Positions 1-5,189 of a stretch of DNA of 5,189 bases are shown here, piece after piece. The translations under genes and the position numbers were made by a program. The notes under the pieces were generated by a model that had not been told where the DNA came from, made no database searches, and saw only the letters and a program-made list of their open reading frames with translations. This DNA is from an uncultured Bacteroidales bacterium (GTDB taxonomy: Bacteria > Bacteroidota > Bacteroidia > Bacteroidales > UBA932), in the NCBI GenBank assembly GCA_937898205.1, contig CALEJC010000111.1, positions 1-5,189 on the forward strand. Reading direction: 5' to 3'. How positions within the stretch are numbered: position 1 is the first letter of the stretch; each line of letters begins with the position of its first letter.

Positions 1-299
1 CCAGCACCATTGCTATGTGGGAAGAGGTCATCATGAACTCCAAGACCATCCTTTGGAACGGTCCTGTGGGCGTATTTGAGATGCCTACATTTGCAAAGGG
101 TACCCTCAAGATTGCCGAGCTTCTCGCACAGGCAACAGAGGCAGGTGCATATTCACTCGTAGGTGGTGGTGACTCTGTAGCAGCTGTAACTCAGATGGGT
201 TATGCCAAGAAGGTAAGCTACGTATCTACAGGTGGTGGTGCAATGCTTGAGGCTCTTGAAGGCAAGGAGCTTCCAGGTATCGCAGCTATCAGAGAGTAA
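1..299 (+). CDS. pgk: Phosphoglycerate kinase, C-terminal part (5' truncated by window edge)
   Basis: This is the C-terminal end of phosphoglycerate kinase, the cytoplasmic glycolytic enzyme that transfers phosphate between 1,3-bisphosphoglycerate and ADP. The first complete codon is at base 3 and the stop is TAA at 297-299, so about 98 of the family's usual ~400 residues are visible. The fragment belongs to the nucleotide-binding C-terminal domain. It shows [17 protein letters not shown], then GGGDSVAAV (the glycine-rich loop and Asp that position Mg-nucleotide), then [18 protein letters not shown], which is the hallmark end of the family. The Met codon at base 15 is internal, because the residues before it (S-T-I-A) continue the conserved helix. 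The reading frame is intact, with no sign of decay. A hairpin follows 21 bases after the stop. Identification is very secure; nothing can be said about its promoter or upstream neighbours. Confidence 0.97.
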   Translation, partial: STIAMWEEVIMNSKTILWNGPVGVFEMPTFAKGTLKIAELLAQATEAGAYSLVGGGDSVAAVTQMGYAKKVSYVSTGGGAMLEALEGKELPGIAAIRE

Positions 300-319
300 T
301 AACTTGTTTTTGTAATAAC

Positions 320-344
320 TAGGTCGCTCCTCGTGGGCGACCTA
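320..344 (+). terminator. Hairpin between pgk and lgt, possible weak terminator
   Basis: TAGGTCGC at 320-327 pairs perfectly with GCGACCTA at 337-344. The stem can extend inward by a T-G and a C-G pair (328/336, 329/335), leaving the loop CTCGT. It is the right distance after the pgk stop to be a terminator. However, the bases after it (TCTATGTAAATATC) are not a U-tract, and on the opposite strand there is none either. It may therefore be an RNA 3'-end stabiliser, a leaky terminator or a processing site. The hairpin itself is seen directly; the function is inferred. Confidence 0.5.
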
Positions 345-363
345 TCTATGTAAATATCGCAAT

Positions 364-1218
364 ATGTTTGATCTTTTGGCCATCAACTGGAACCCCGATC
401 CTGTATTTATCCACCTCGGACCTGTAGAAATCAGATGGTATTCTCTGCTTTTTATGTCAGGGTTTGTCATTGGTTGGTATATCTTCAAGTGGTTCAGCAA
501 GAGAGAGAAGATGGATCTTAGCTATATGGATTCCCTTCTGGTTACATTGATAATAGCAACTCTCGTGGGCGCCAGATTGGGACACTGTCTTTTCTATCAG
601 CCCGACTATTATCTTGGATCCTGGAGAGGATTCCTTGAGATCTTCATGCCATGGAATGGTGGTCTTGCCAGTCATGGCGGAGCCATCGCTTTGCTCCTGG
701 CAATGTGGTGGTTTGCAAAGCGTTATGGCCAGAAGTATGGTTTTGATTTCCTCTGGATGATGGATCGTCTCTGCATAACAGTGGCTTTTGCAGGATGTAT
801 GATCCGTCTGGGCAACCTGATGAATTCCGAGATTTATGGTGATGTTACAAGTCTGCCTTGGGGCTTTGTCTTTGAGCGCAATGGCGAAACCCTTGCAAAG
901 CATCCGACACAGATTTATGAAGCATTGTCATATCTTTTGTTGGGACTCGGTCTGGTGTGGGTATATAAAAACAAGCCGGACAAGGTATATAGGGGATTTT
1001 TCTTCGGCGCATTCCTCATCGGTTGTTTTGGGATGCGTTTCCTCATCGAGTTTATCAAAGAGCCACAGGTGGGCTTTGAAGAGACAATGGTCTTGAATAT
1101 GGGACAGTTGTTGTCAGTGCCATTTGTCATTGCCGGAATTGCAATTGTCATCTACTCATTCAAGAAGAAAAAGGAATGTTGGTCCAATCCGCCCAAAAAA
1201 GCGATTAAAAGGCGATAG
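364..1218 (+). CDS. lgt: Prolipoprotein diacylglyceryl transferase
   Basis: Lgt transfers diacylglyceryl from phosphatidylglycerol to the lipobox cysteine of prolipoproteins in the inner membrane, the first step of lipoprotein maturation. The 284-residue length is normal for the family. About seven hydrophobic segments can be seen (roughly residues 26-44, 55-78, 101-118, 136-153, 184-201, 211-230 and 247-266). Aligned by eye with E. coli Lgt, the key positions are kept: Tyr26 in RWYSLLF, Arg71 in GARLGH, His104 in GGLASHGG, Arg148/Asn151/Glu156 in RLGNLMNSE, HPTQIYE at 180-186, and Arg225/Glu229 in MRFLIEF. The start at 364 is chosen because the GPVEIRWY stretch before the next Met (residue 31) is conserved. 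No Shine-Dalgarno is visible; the leader is A/T-rich. The C-terminus is a basic tail (nine Lys/Arg among residues 267-284), presumably cytoplasmic. A strong terminator follows. Confidence 0.97.
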   Translation: MFDLLAINWNPDPVFIHLGPVEIRWYSLLFMSGFVIGWYIFKWFSKREKMDLSYMDSLLVTLIIATLVGARLGHCLFYQPDYYLGSWRGFLEIFMPWNGGLASHGGAIALLLAMWWFAKRYGQKYGFDFLWMMDRLCITVAFAGCMIRLGNLMNSEIYGDVTSLPWGFVFERNGETLAKHPTQIYEALSYLLLGLGLVWVYKNKPDKVYRGFFFGAFLIGCFGMRFLIEFIKEPQVGFEETMVLNMGQLLSVPFVIAGIAIVIYSFKKKKECWSNPPKKAIKRR

Positions 1219-1229
1219 AATGATGCTTT

Positions 1230-1273
1230 ACTGCTCTTATGGTGCGTTTTTTGCATGATAAGGGCAGTTTTTT
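1230..1273 (+). terminator. Intrinsic terminator after lgt
   Basis: ACTGCTCTTAT at 1230-1240 pairs with ATAAGGGCAGT at 1258-1268, giving 11 pairs with a single G-T wobble. After one mismatch the stem continues as GTGC/GCAT (1242-1245 with 1253-1256), closing a T-rich loop. A run of six T (1268-1273) directly follows the stem. This is the classic rho-independent layout and lies 11 bases after the lgt stop. It should end the lgt transcript and isolate it from the efflux genes, unless read-through occurs. Confidence 0.85.
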
Positions 1274-1280
1274 GACGCCG

Positions 1281-1296
1281 CAATAAATATTAGTGT
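1281..1296 (+). promoter_or_regulatory. A/T-rich translation leader of the TolC-family gene
   Basis: The 16 bases before the ATG at 1297 are A/T-rich (CAATAAATATT) and contain no GGAGG-like element. Such leaders are typical of Bacteroidota, where A-rich sequence replaces a Shine-Dalgarno. No convincing -7 box of the Bacteroidota type (TAnnTTTG) could be placed between the terminator and this start. Confidence 0.4.
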
Positions 1297-2793
1297 ATGA
1301 AGAAGATTAAGTTATTGTTGTTTTTTATCTCGGCCTGCAGTTTTGCTTCTATGGCCCAGGATGTTGATACTACATCAACACCCAAGGTCATCACTTTGGA
1401 GCAGGCATTGCAGATCGCTCTAAGTGAAAACACATCAGTAAAAGTGGCAGATATGGAGATTGAGCGCACCGGTTATGCGCGCAAGGGCTCATACTCTGCG
1501 CTTTTCCCTCAGGTCAATGCTTCCGGGATGTTTCAGCGCACCCTCAAGAAGCAGGTGATGTATATGGATTTTGATATGGGCGCTCTCGGCGGCGGTGGTG
1601 CTGCCGGCGGTGCTGCCGGTGGTGGATCGGGAAGCGGTTCAGGCAGTGGATCTTCCGAGCAAGGTGGAGTTGCAACCGCTGCTGCCTCTCCAATGGACGG
1701 AGGTATCGAGGTGGGTCGATGGAACACCTATAACGCAGGTATCAGCGCTTCCATGCCACTTGTCAGCGCTCAGCTCTGGCAGAGTCTCAAGATTTCCGAT
1801 CAGGATGTTGAGATTGCCGTTGAAAAGGCACGCAGTTCCCGCCTTGATATGGTCAATCAAGTCAAGCAGGCCTACTTCTCTTGTCTGCTTGCTCGCGAGC
1901 TTTTCTCTGTCTATGAGTCAGTCTATGACAATGCAGTGGAAAACCTCAAGCGCACCCAAAGCAAGTACAATGCTCAGAAAGCTTCCGAGCTGGATCTTAC
2001 AAGAGCCAAGACTGCGGTGGCCAATGCAGTTCCAAACCTCTACAACGCAGAGAGTTCGATGATCCTCTCATTGTGGCAGCTCAAAGCTGTGATGGGTGTG
2101 GATCTTGATGAGAATATCGATGTGGCAGGAGAGCTCTCTGACTATGCCGAGCACATGCTTTATGATTTCAATGAGACAGAAGGCCTCTCTCTTGAAAACA
2201 ACTCCACCCTTCGCCAGTTGGGAATTCAGGCAGAGCAGCTTGCCGCAGCAATCAAGATGCAGCAGTATGCCTACCTTCCGACTCTCGCAGTCAACTTCTC
2301 ATATAGCATGAATGCGATGACCAATGACTTCAAGTTCAGTCAGTATAAGTGGACTCCTCACTCTTATGTGGGTGTGAGCCTCTCTATTCCTATCTTCTCG
2401 GGCGGACAGAGATATCACGCCGTCAAGCAGTCTCAGGTCCAGGCCAGAGAGTTGGAACTCCAGACCAAGGAGACAGAGCGACAGTTGAAGATAGGTATCC
2501 GCCAGTCCCTCAATCAGATGGAGACTGCGATCAAGACCTATGATTCTGCCCGCAGCGCTCTCGAGACCGCTCAGAAAGCCTACGATATCGCAGAGAAATC
2601 CTATGCGGTCGGCCGTAATACACTCACAGACCTCAATGATGCGCAGCTTGCACTCACTCAGGCTCAGCTTGCAGTGTCTCAGGCGGTATATAATTTTGTG
2701 AGCGCCAAGGCCACACTTGAAAGCACTCTCGGTGCTGATTTTATTGACGAAGAAGGAAATGTCCAATTGAATAAAACATATAACAATGAATAA
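1297..2793 (+). CDS. TolC-family outer-membrane efflux channel with Gly/Ser-rich loop insertion
   Basis: Trimeric outer-membrane duct of a tripartite efflux pump. Residues 1-20 are a Sec signal peptide (KKIK, a hydrophobic core, then probable cleavage after SMA before QD), which also supports the start. Two TolC-type repeats follow. The first runs from VITLEQALQIALSEN (31-45) through beta-strands near 66-90 and 141-157 and long helices to ~270. The second runs from NNSTLRQLGIQ (301) through strands near 325-338 and 355-369 (VGVSLSIPIFSGGQ) and helices to ~479. Periplasmic-tip-like turns are KYNAQKASELDLTRAK and YAVGRNTLTDLNDAQ. Between the first two strands, where the family has a surface loop, residues 95-124 are a Gly/Ala then Gly-Ser tract. 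AQLALTQ/AQLAVSQ (449-462) is a tandem heptad. At 498 residues it is close to E. coli TolC in length. It overlaps the adaptor gene by 8 bases. The family is certain; the substrate is unknown. Confidence 0.94.
   Translation: MKKIKLLLFFISACSFASMAQDVDTTSTPKVITLEQALQIALSENTSVKVADMEIERTGYARKGSYSALFPQVNASGMFQRTLKKQVMYMDFDMGALGGGGAAGGAAGGGSGSGSGSGSSEQGGVATAAASPMDGGIEVGRWNTYNAGISASMPLVSAQLWQSLKISDQDVEIAVEKARSSRLDMVNQVKQAYFSCLLARELFSVYESVYDNAVENLKRTQSKYNAQKASELDLTRAKTAVANAVPNLYNAESSMILSLWQLKAVMGVDLDENIDVAGELSDYAEHMLYDFNETEGLSLENNSTLRQLGIQAEQLAAAIKMQQYAYLPTLAVNFSYSMNAMTNDFKFSQYKWTPHSYVGVSLSIPIFSGGQRYHAVKQSQVQARELELQTKETERQLKIGIRQSLNQMETAIKTYDSARSALETAQKAYDIAEKSYAVGRNTLTDLNDAQLALTQAQLAVSQAVYNFVSAKATLESTLGADFIDEEGNVQLNKTYNNE
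1579..1668 (+). repeat. Low-complexity Gly/Ala/Ser coding tract in the TolC-family gene
   Basis: Codons 95-124 encode a Gly-Ala part (GGGGAAGGAAGGG) followed by a Gly-Ser alternation (SGSGSGSGSS) and EQGG. At the DNA level the Gly-Ala part contains GGTGCTGCCGG twice (1597-1607 and 1609-1619) with a 12-base period. The Gly-Ser part is not repeated at the DNA level, because its Ser codons are all different. It lies between predicted beta-strands 1 and 2, so it should face outside the cell. Confidence 0.85.
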
Positions 2794-3805
2794 CAGACTA
2801 GTATTAGGAGCATTTGCCCTTGTTACTCTTTTGAGCAGCTGTGTGGGTGGAAATAAAAACGAGGAAGAGCTCGTTATGAAAAGGCCTGATCCAAAAGTTG
2901 GAGTAATCAAGGCAGAAAAGCAGACAGTAGTCTACGAGCAGACATATTCAAGTACAATCCAGGCCAATGTGATCAACAATATCTCAGGTCAGACAGCAGG
3001 CCGCATCCGTAAACTCAATGTTGAGGTGGGTGATTTTGTGACTGAGGGTCAGATCCTTGCAGAGCTTGATCCTATGCAGCTCAATCAGGCACGTCTCCGT
3101 CTTAAAAACGAAGAGGTGGAGCTTGAGAGATATAGAACCCTTTTTAAGGAAGGTGCCATCTCTCAGTCAGACTTTGATGCTCTTGAGCTCTCATACAATG
3201 TGACCAAGTCAAACTATGAGAACCTTCTCGAAAACACAATCCTCAGAGCCCCTGTGAGTGGTGTGATCACCTCACGTAACTATGATAGAGGTGATATGTA
3301 TGCAATGTCTTCGCCTATCTACACCCTTTATCAGATCACTCCGGTAAAGCTCCTTGTGCCGGTTTCAGAGACAGACTACACCAAGGTCAAGAAGGGAAAT
3401 ACCGTGACTTTGACAGCTGACGCTCTTCCGGGAGAGACTTTTACAGGCACAGTGGTAAGAGTATATCCTGTGATCGATCCTAGCTCTCACACATTCAAGG
3501 TGGAAGTCCAGGTGAAGAACCTTGACCGCAAGCTCCGTCCGGGAATGTATGCCCGCACAACCATCAATCTTGGTTCAGCAGAAAATATCGTGCTTCCTGA
3601 CACAGCGGTGCTCAAGCAGCAGGGTTCAGGCGTGCGCAACGTATATATCCTTCTTCCGGACAATACCGTGGAGCTTAGAAATGTCACTGTCGGACTTCAC
3701 TTCGGTGATAAGATGGAAATCCTCTCAGGCATCGAGCCTGGTGAAATTGTTGTTGTCAGCGGTAATACCACCCTCAAGGCTGGTGATAAAGTGGAGGTAG
3801 CATAA
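2786..3805 (+). CDS. RND efflux periplasmic adaptor (membrane fusion protein), lipoprotein
   Basis: AcrA/MexA-type adaptor that bridges the RND pump and the TolC-family duct in the periplasm. Residues 1-18 are a lipoprotein signal peptide ending in the lipobox L-S-S-C with Cys19 as lipidation site, so it should be processed by Lgt. Domains in order: first lipoyl half ~62-96 (SGQTAGRIRKLNVEVGDFV, then LAELD); a short helical hairpin ~97-150; second lipoyl half ~151-169 (LRAPVSGVITS); beta-barrel ~185-260 (ending near RPGMYARTTI); and membrane-proximal domain to 339. The hairpin tip keeps the RLS motif (Arg115, Leu119, Ser126) known in this family to contact TolC. The hairpin is about 22 residues shorter than in E. 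coli AcrA, counted by eye. The total length of 339 is at the short end for the family. The start is set by the signal peptide; its ATG lies inside the end of the channel gene (ATGAATAA), suggesting translational coupling. Confidence 0.95.
   Translation: MNNRLVLGAFALVTLLSSCVGGNKNEEELVMKRPDPKVGVIKAEKQTVVYEQTYSSTIQANVINNISGQTAGRIRKLNVEVGDFVTEGQILAELDPMQLNQARLRLKNEEVELERYRTLFKEGAISQSDFDALELSYNVTKSNYENLLENTILRAPVSGVITSRNYDRGDMYAMSSPIYTLYQITPVKLLVPVSETDYTKVKKGNTVTLTADALPGETFTGTVVRVYPVIDPSSHTFKVEVQVKNLDRKLRPGMYARTTINLGSAENIVLPDTAVLKQQGSGVRNVYILLPDNTVELRNVTVGLHFGDKMEILSGIEPGEIVVVSGNTTLKAGDKVEVA
3793..3798 (+). promoter_or_regulatory. Shine-Dalgarno-like GGAGGT before the RND gene
   Basis: GGAGGT lies inside the last codons of the adaptor gene, with about 9-10 bases to the ATG at 3808. 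It matches the anti-Shine-Dalgarno core, unlike the A/T-rich leaders of the other three starts here. It also simply encodes part of Val-Glu-Val, so it could be chance. It agrees with the start at 3808. Confidence 0.35.
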
Positions 3806-3807
3806 GT

Positions 3808-5189
3808 ATGAGTATCTATCGTTCAGCGGTCAACAACCGGGTAACGACGTCACTTATCTTCGTCGCCTTTGCGGTGTTTGGAATCTTCTCTTTGAGCAGG
3901 ATTTCCATCGCTCAGTTCCCGGAGTTTGAGGCCAATACAATCATGGTCATGTCTTCATATCAAGGTGCCAACGCATCCGATATCGAGACCAACCTGACCA
4001 AAGTCCTGGAGAACTCCCTCAATGGTGTGCAGAACCTGAAGGAGCTCAACTCTCAGTCAAAGGAAAATGTAGCCATCCTTTCTCTTGTTTTTGAAAACGG
4101 AACCGACATCGATGAAGCGACCAACGATGTCCGAGATAAGTTGGATATGGTCAACTCCGTCTTGCCGGATGGAGCTACACTTCCTATCATCTTCAAGTTC
4201 AGTGCAGATGATATGCCGATCATGATGCTCTCCGCCACAGCGGAAGAGAGTCTTGCCGGTCTGAATAAAATCCTTGATGATAAGGTTGCAACCCCTCTTG
4301 CCCGTGTGGCTGGTGTCGGTACAGTATCTGTCTCCGGAGCACCTACAAGAGAGATCCAGGTCTACTGCGATCCTACCCGTCTGGAGGCCTATGGCCTGTC
4401 ACTTGGTGCTCTTGCTCAGGTCATCGGTGCAGAAAACAGAAACCTTCCATCGGGTTATATCGATCTCGGCACAGAGACCTACACTCTCCGAGTGCAGAAG
4501 GAGTTTTCAAGCCCTTCTGAGCTTCTTGATATCGTTGTAGCCAATGTGGGCGGCTCGGCAGTGTATCTTAGAGACGTGGCGACTGTTGTCGACGGATCTG
4601 AGGAGAGGGAGCAGGAGTCATATACCAATGGTGTCCGTGCTGCGCGCATCGTGATCCAGAAGCAGACAGGAGCAAATACTGTCGATGTAATCAATAAAGT
4701 CAAGAAAGAGCTCGCCAAGATCGAGAAGGATCTTCCTTCAGATATCGAGATCACCATGATCAACGATGGCTCAAGAGAGATCATCAACACTATCAAATCG
4801 CTCTTTGAGACCATTATAATCACATTTATCGTGGTTATGTTTGTGGTGTTTATCTTCCTCGGCAACTGGAAGTCTACATCGGTGATCGTGCTTTCTATCC
4901 CGATTTCGCTTCTCGCTTCGCTCGTATACTTGTTTGCGACAGGCAATACTCTCAATATCGTGTCAATGTCGGCACTCGCCATTGCGATCGGTATGGTGGT
5001 GGATGATGCGATCGTGGTGCTTGAAAACATCACAACCCACCTCGAGAGAGGAGAGAAACCTAAGGAAGCTGCCGTGCATGGCACATCAGAGGTGGCGATC
5101 TCCGTGATTGCATCTACTTTGACCATGCTTTGTGTGTTTATGCCTCTGACCATGGTCAAAGGCATGGCAGGTATCATGTTTGGCCAGTT
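3808..5189 (+). CDS. HAE1-family RND efflux pump, N-terminal part (3' truncated by window edge)
   Basis: Inner-membrane proton/substrate antiporter, AcrB-like, that drives the tripartite exporter. It starts 2 bases after the adaptor stop and stays open for 460 codons to the window end; the family is usually just over 1000 residues, so roughly half is missing. Visible parts: TM1 ~12-30; the first periplasmic porter segment from AQFPEFE, with YQGANASDIETNLTKVLENSLNGV (50-73) and NGTDIDEATNDVRDKLD (97-113); GVGTVSVSGAPTREIQVYCD (169-188); TM2 ~332-351; TM3 ~356-376; TM4 ~383-405; and TM5 ~430-449. TM4 carries GMVVDDAIVVLEN with Asp399-Asp400, equivalent to the AcrB proton-relay pair Asp407-Asp408. 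The double Asp favours the HAE1 (organic substrate) class over the metal-exporting HME class. The actual substrate cannot be told. No frame disruption is seen. Confidence 0.96.
   Translation, partial: MSIYRSAVNNRVTTSLIFVAFAVFGIFSLSRISIAQFPEFEANTIMVMSSYQGANASDIETNLTKVLENSLNGVQNLKELNSQSKENVAILSLVFENGTDIDEATNDVRDKLDMVNSVLPDGATLPIIFKFSADDMPIMMLSATAEESLAGLNKILDDKVATPLARVAGVGTVSVSGAPTREIQVYCDPTRLEAYGLSLGALAQVIGAENRNLPSGYIDLGTETYTLRVQKEFSSPSELLDIVVANVGGSAVYLRDVATVVDGSEEREQESYTNGVRAARIVIQKQTGANTVDVINKVKKELAKIEKDLPSDIEITMINDGSREIINTIKSLFETIIITFIVVMFVVFIFLGNWKSTSVIVLSIPISLLASLVYLFATGNTLNIVSMSALAIAIGMVVDDAIVVLENITTHLERGEKPKEAAVHGTSEVAISVIASTLTMLCVFMPLTMVKGMAGIMFGQ

Noticed and set aside
343..350. TATCTATG, one mismatch from TAnnTTTG, as a possible lgt promoter
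   Set aside because: No suitable upstream element is found 19-21 bases before it, and it overlaps the hairpin arm. It is possible but too weak to annotate.
363..370. Perfect TAnnTTTG match (TATGTTTG), the Bacteroidota -7 promoter form
   Set aside because: It overlaps the lgt start codon, has no TTG element at the right distance upstream, and using it would cut off conserved N-terminal residues of Lgt.
457..903. Open frame on the - strand (148 codons) within lgt
   Set aside because: It is opposite the catalytic core of lgt, is Cys/His-scattered without an ordered zinc-binding motif, and has no leader.
1579..1668. Gly-Ser tract as a sign of an engineered linker or assembly artefact
   Set aside because: The frame is intact on both sides, the codons are diverse, and the tract falls at a natural loop position between beta-strands, so a natural insertion is the simpler reading.
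1891..1900. Perfect 10-base palindrome GCTCGCGAGC as an operator or site-specific recombination site
   Set aside because: It is deep inside the channel gene, encodes conserved helix residues, and has no partner copy in the window.
2299..2910. Open frame on the - strand (203 codons) across the channel-adaptor junction
   Set aside because: It covers two well-supported + strand genes and shows no family motif; it is best explained as an antisense shadow.
4479..5177. Long open frame on the - strand (232 codons) opposite the RND gene
   Set aside because: Its translation is Ser/Thr/Ile-rich with no recognisable domain, and it lies fully opposite a clear conserved RND coding region. It is a shadow of codon bias.

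Overview
The window looks like ordinary chromosomal DNA from a Bacteroidota bacterium, probably of the order Bacteroidales. This is an inference. It rests on the character of the proteins (a Lgt with the RLGNLMNSEIYG form of its signature, and a TolC / lipoprotein adaptor / RND efflux set) and on A/T-rich, non-Shine-Dalgarno leaders before three of the four visible start codons. I cannot name a genus. Everything identifiable is on the + strand, and there are no RNA genes, CRISPR arrays, insertion sequences or phage genes.

Layout. (1) Bases 1-299 are the last ~98 codons of pgk, phosphoglycerate kinase. (2) Bases 300-363 are a short spacer with a strong hairpin that lacks a good U-tract. (3) Bases 364-1218 are a complete lgt, the enzyme that puts the diacylglyceryl group on prolipoproteins. 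(4) Bases 1219-1296 hold a convincing intrinsic terminator that ends only 23 bases before the next gene. (5) Bases 1297-5189 are a tightly packed efflux operon: a TolC-family outer-membrane channel, a lipoprotein periplasmic adaptor overlapping it by 8 bases, and an HAE1-type RND pump starting 2 bases after the adaptor stop. The pump runs off the right edge with about 460 residues visible.

How the genes work together. The three efflux genes encode the inner-membrane proton-driven pump, the periplasmic adaptor and the outer-membrane duct of one tripartite exporter; the substrate cannot be read from the sequence. The adaptor carries a lipobox (Cys19), so it should be a substrate of the Lgt encoded just upstream, though the terminator between them argues against one shared transcript. 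pgk is unrelated metabolically.

I found no previously undescribed system. The points most worth a second look are a Gly/Ala/Ser-rich insertion in the predicted first surface loop of the TolC protein (its six Ser codons in the GS tract are all different), a shortened adaptor hairpin that keeps the channel-contacting RLS motif, and the unexplained promoter position of the efflux operon.
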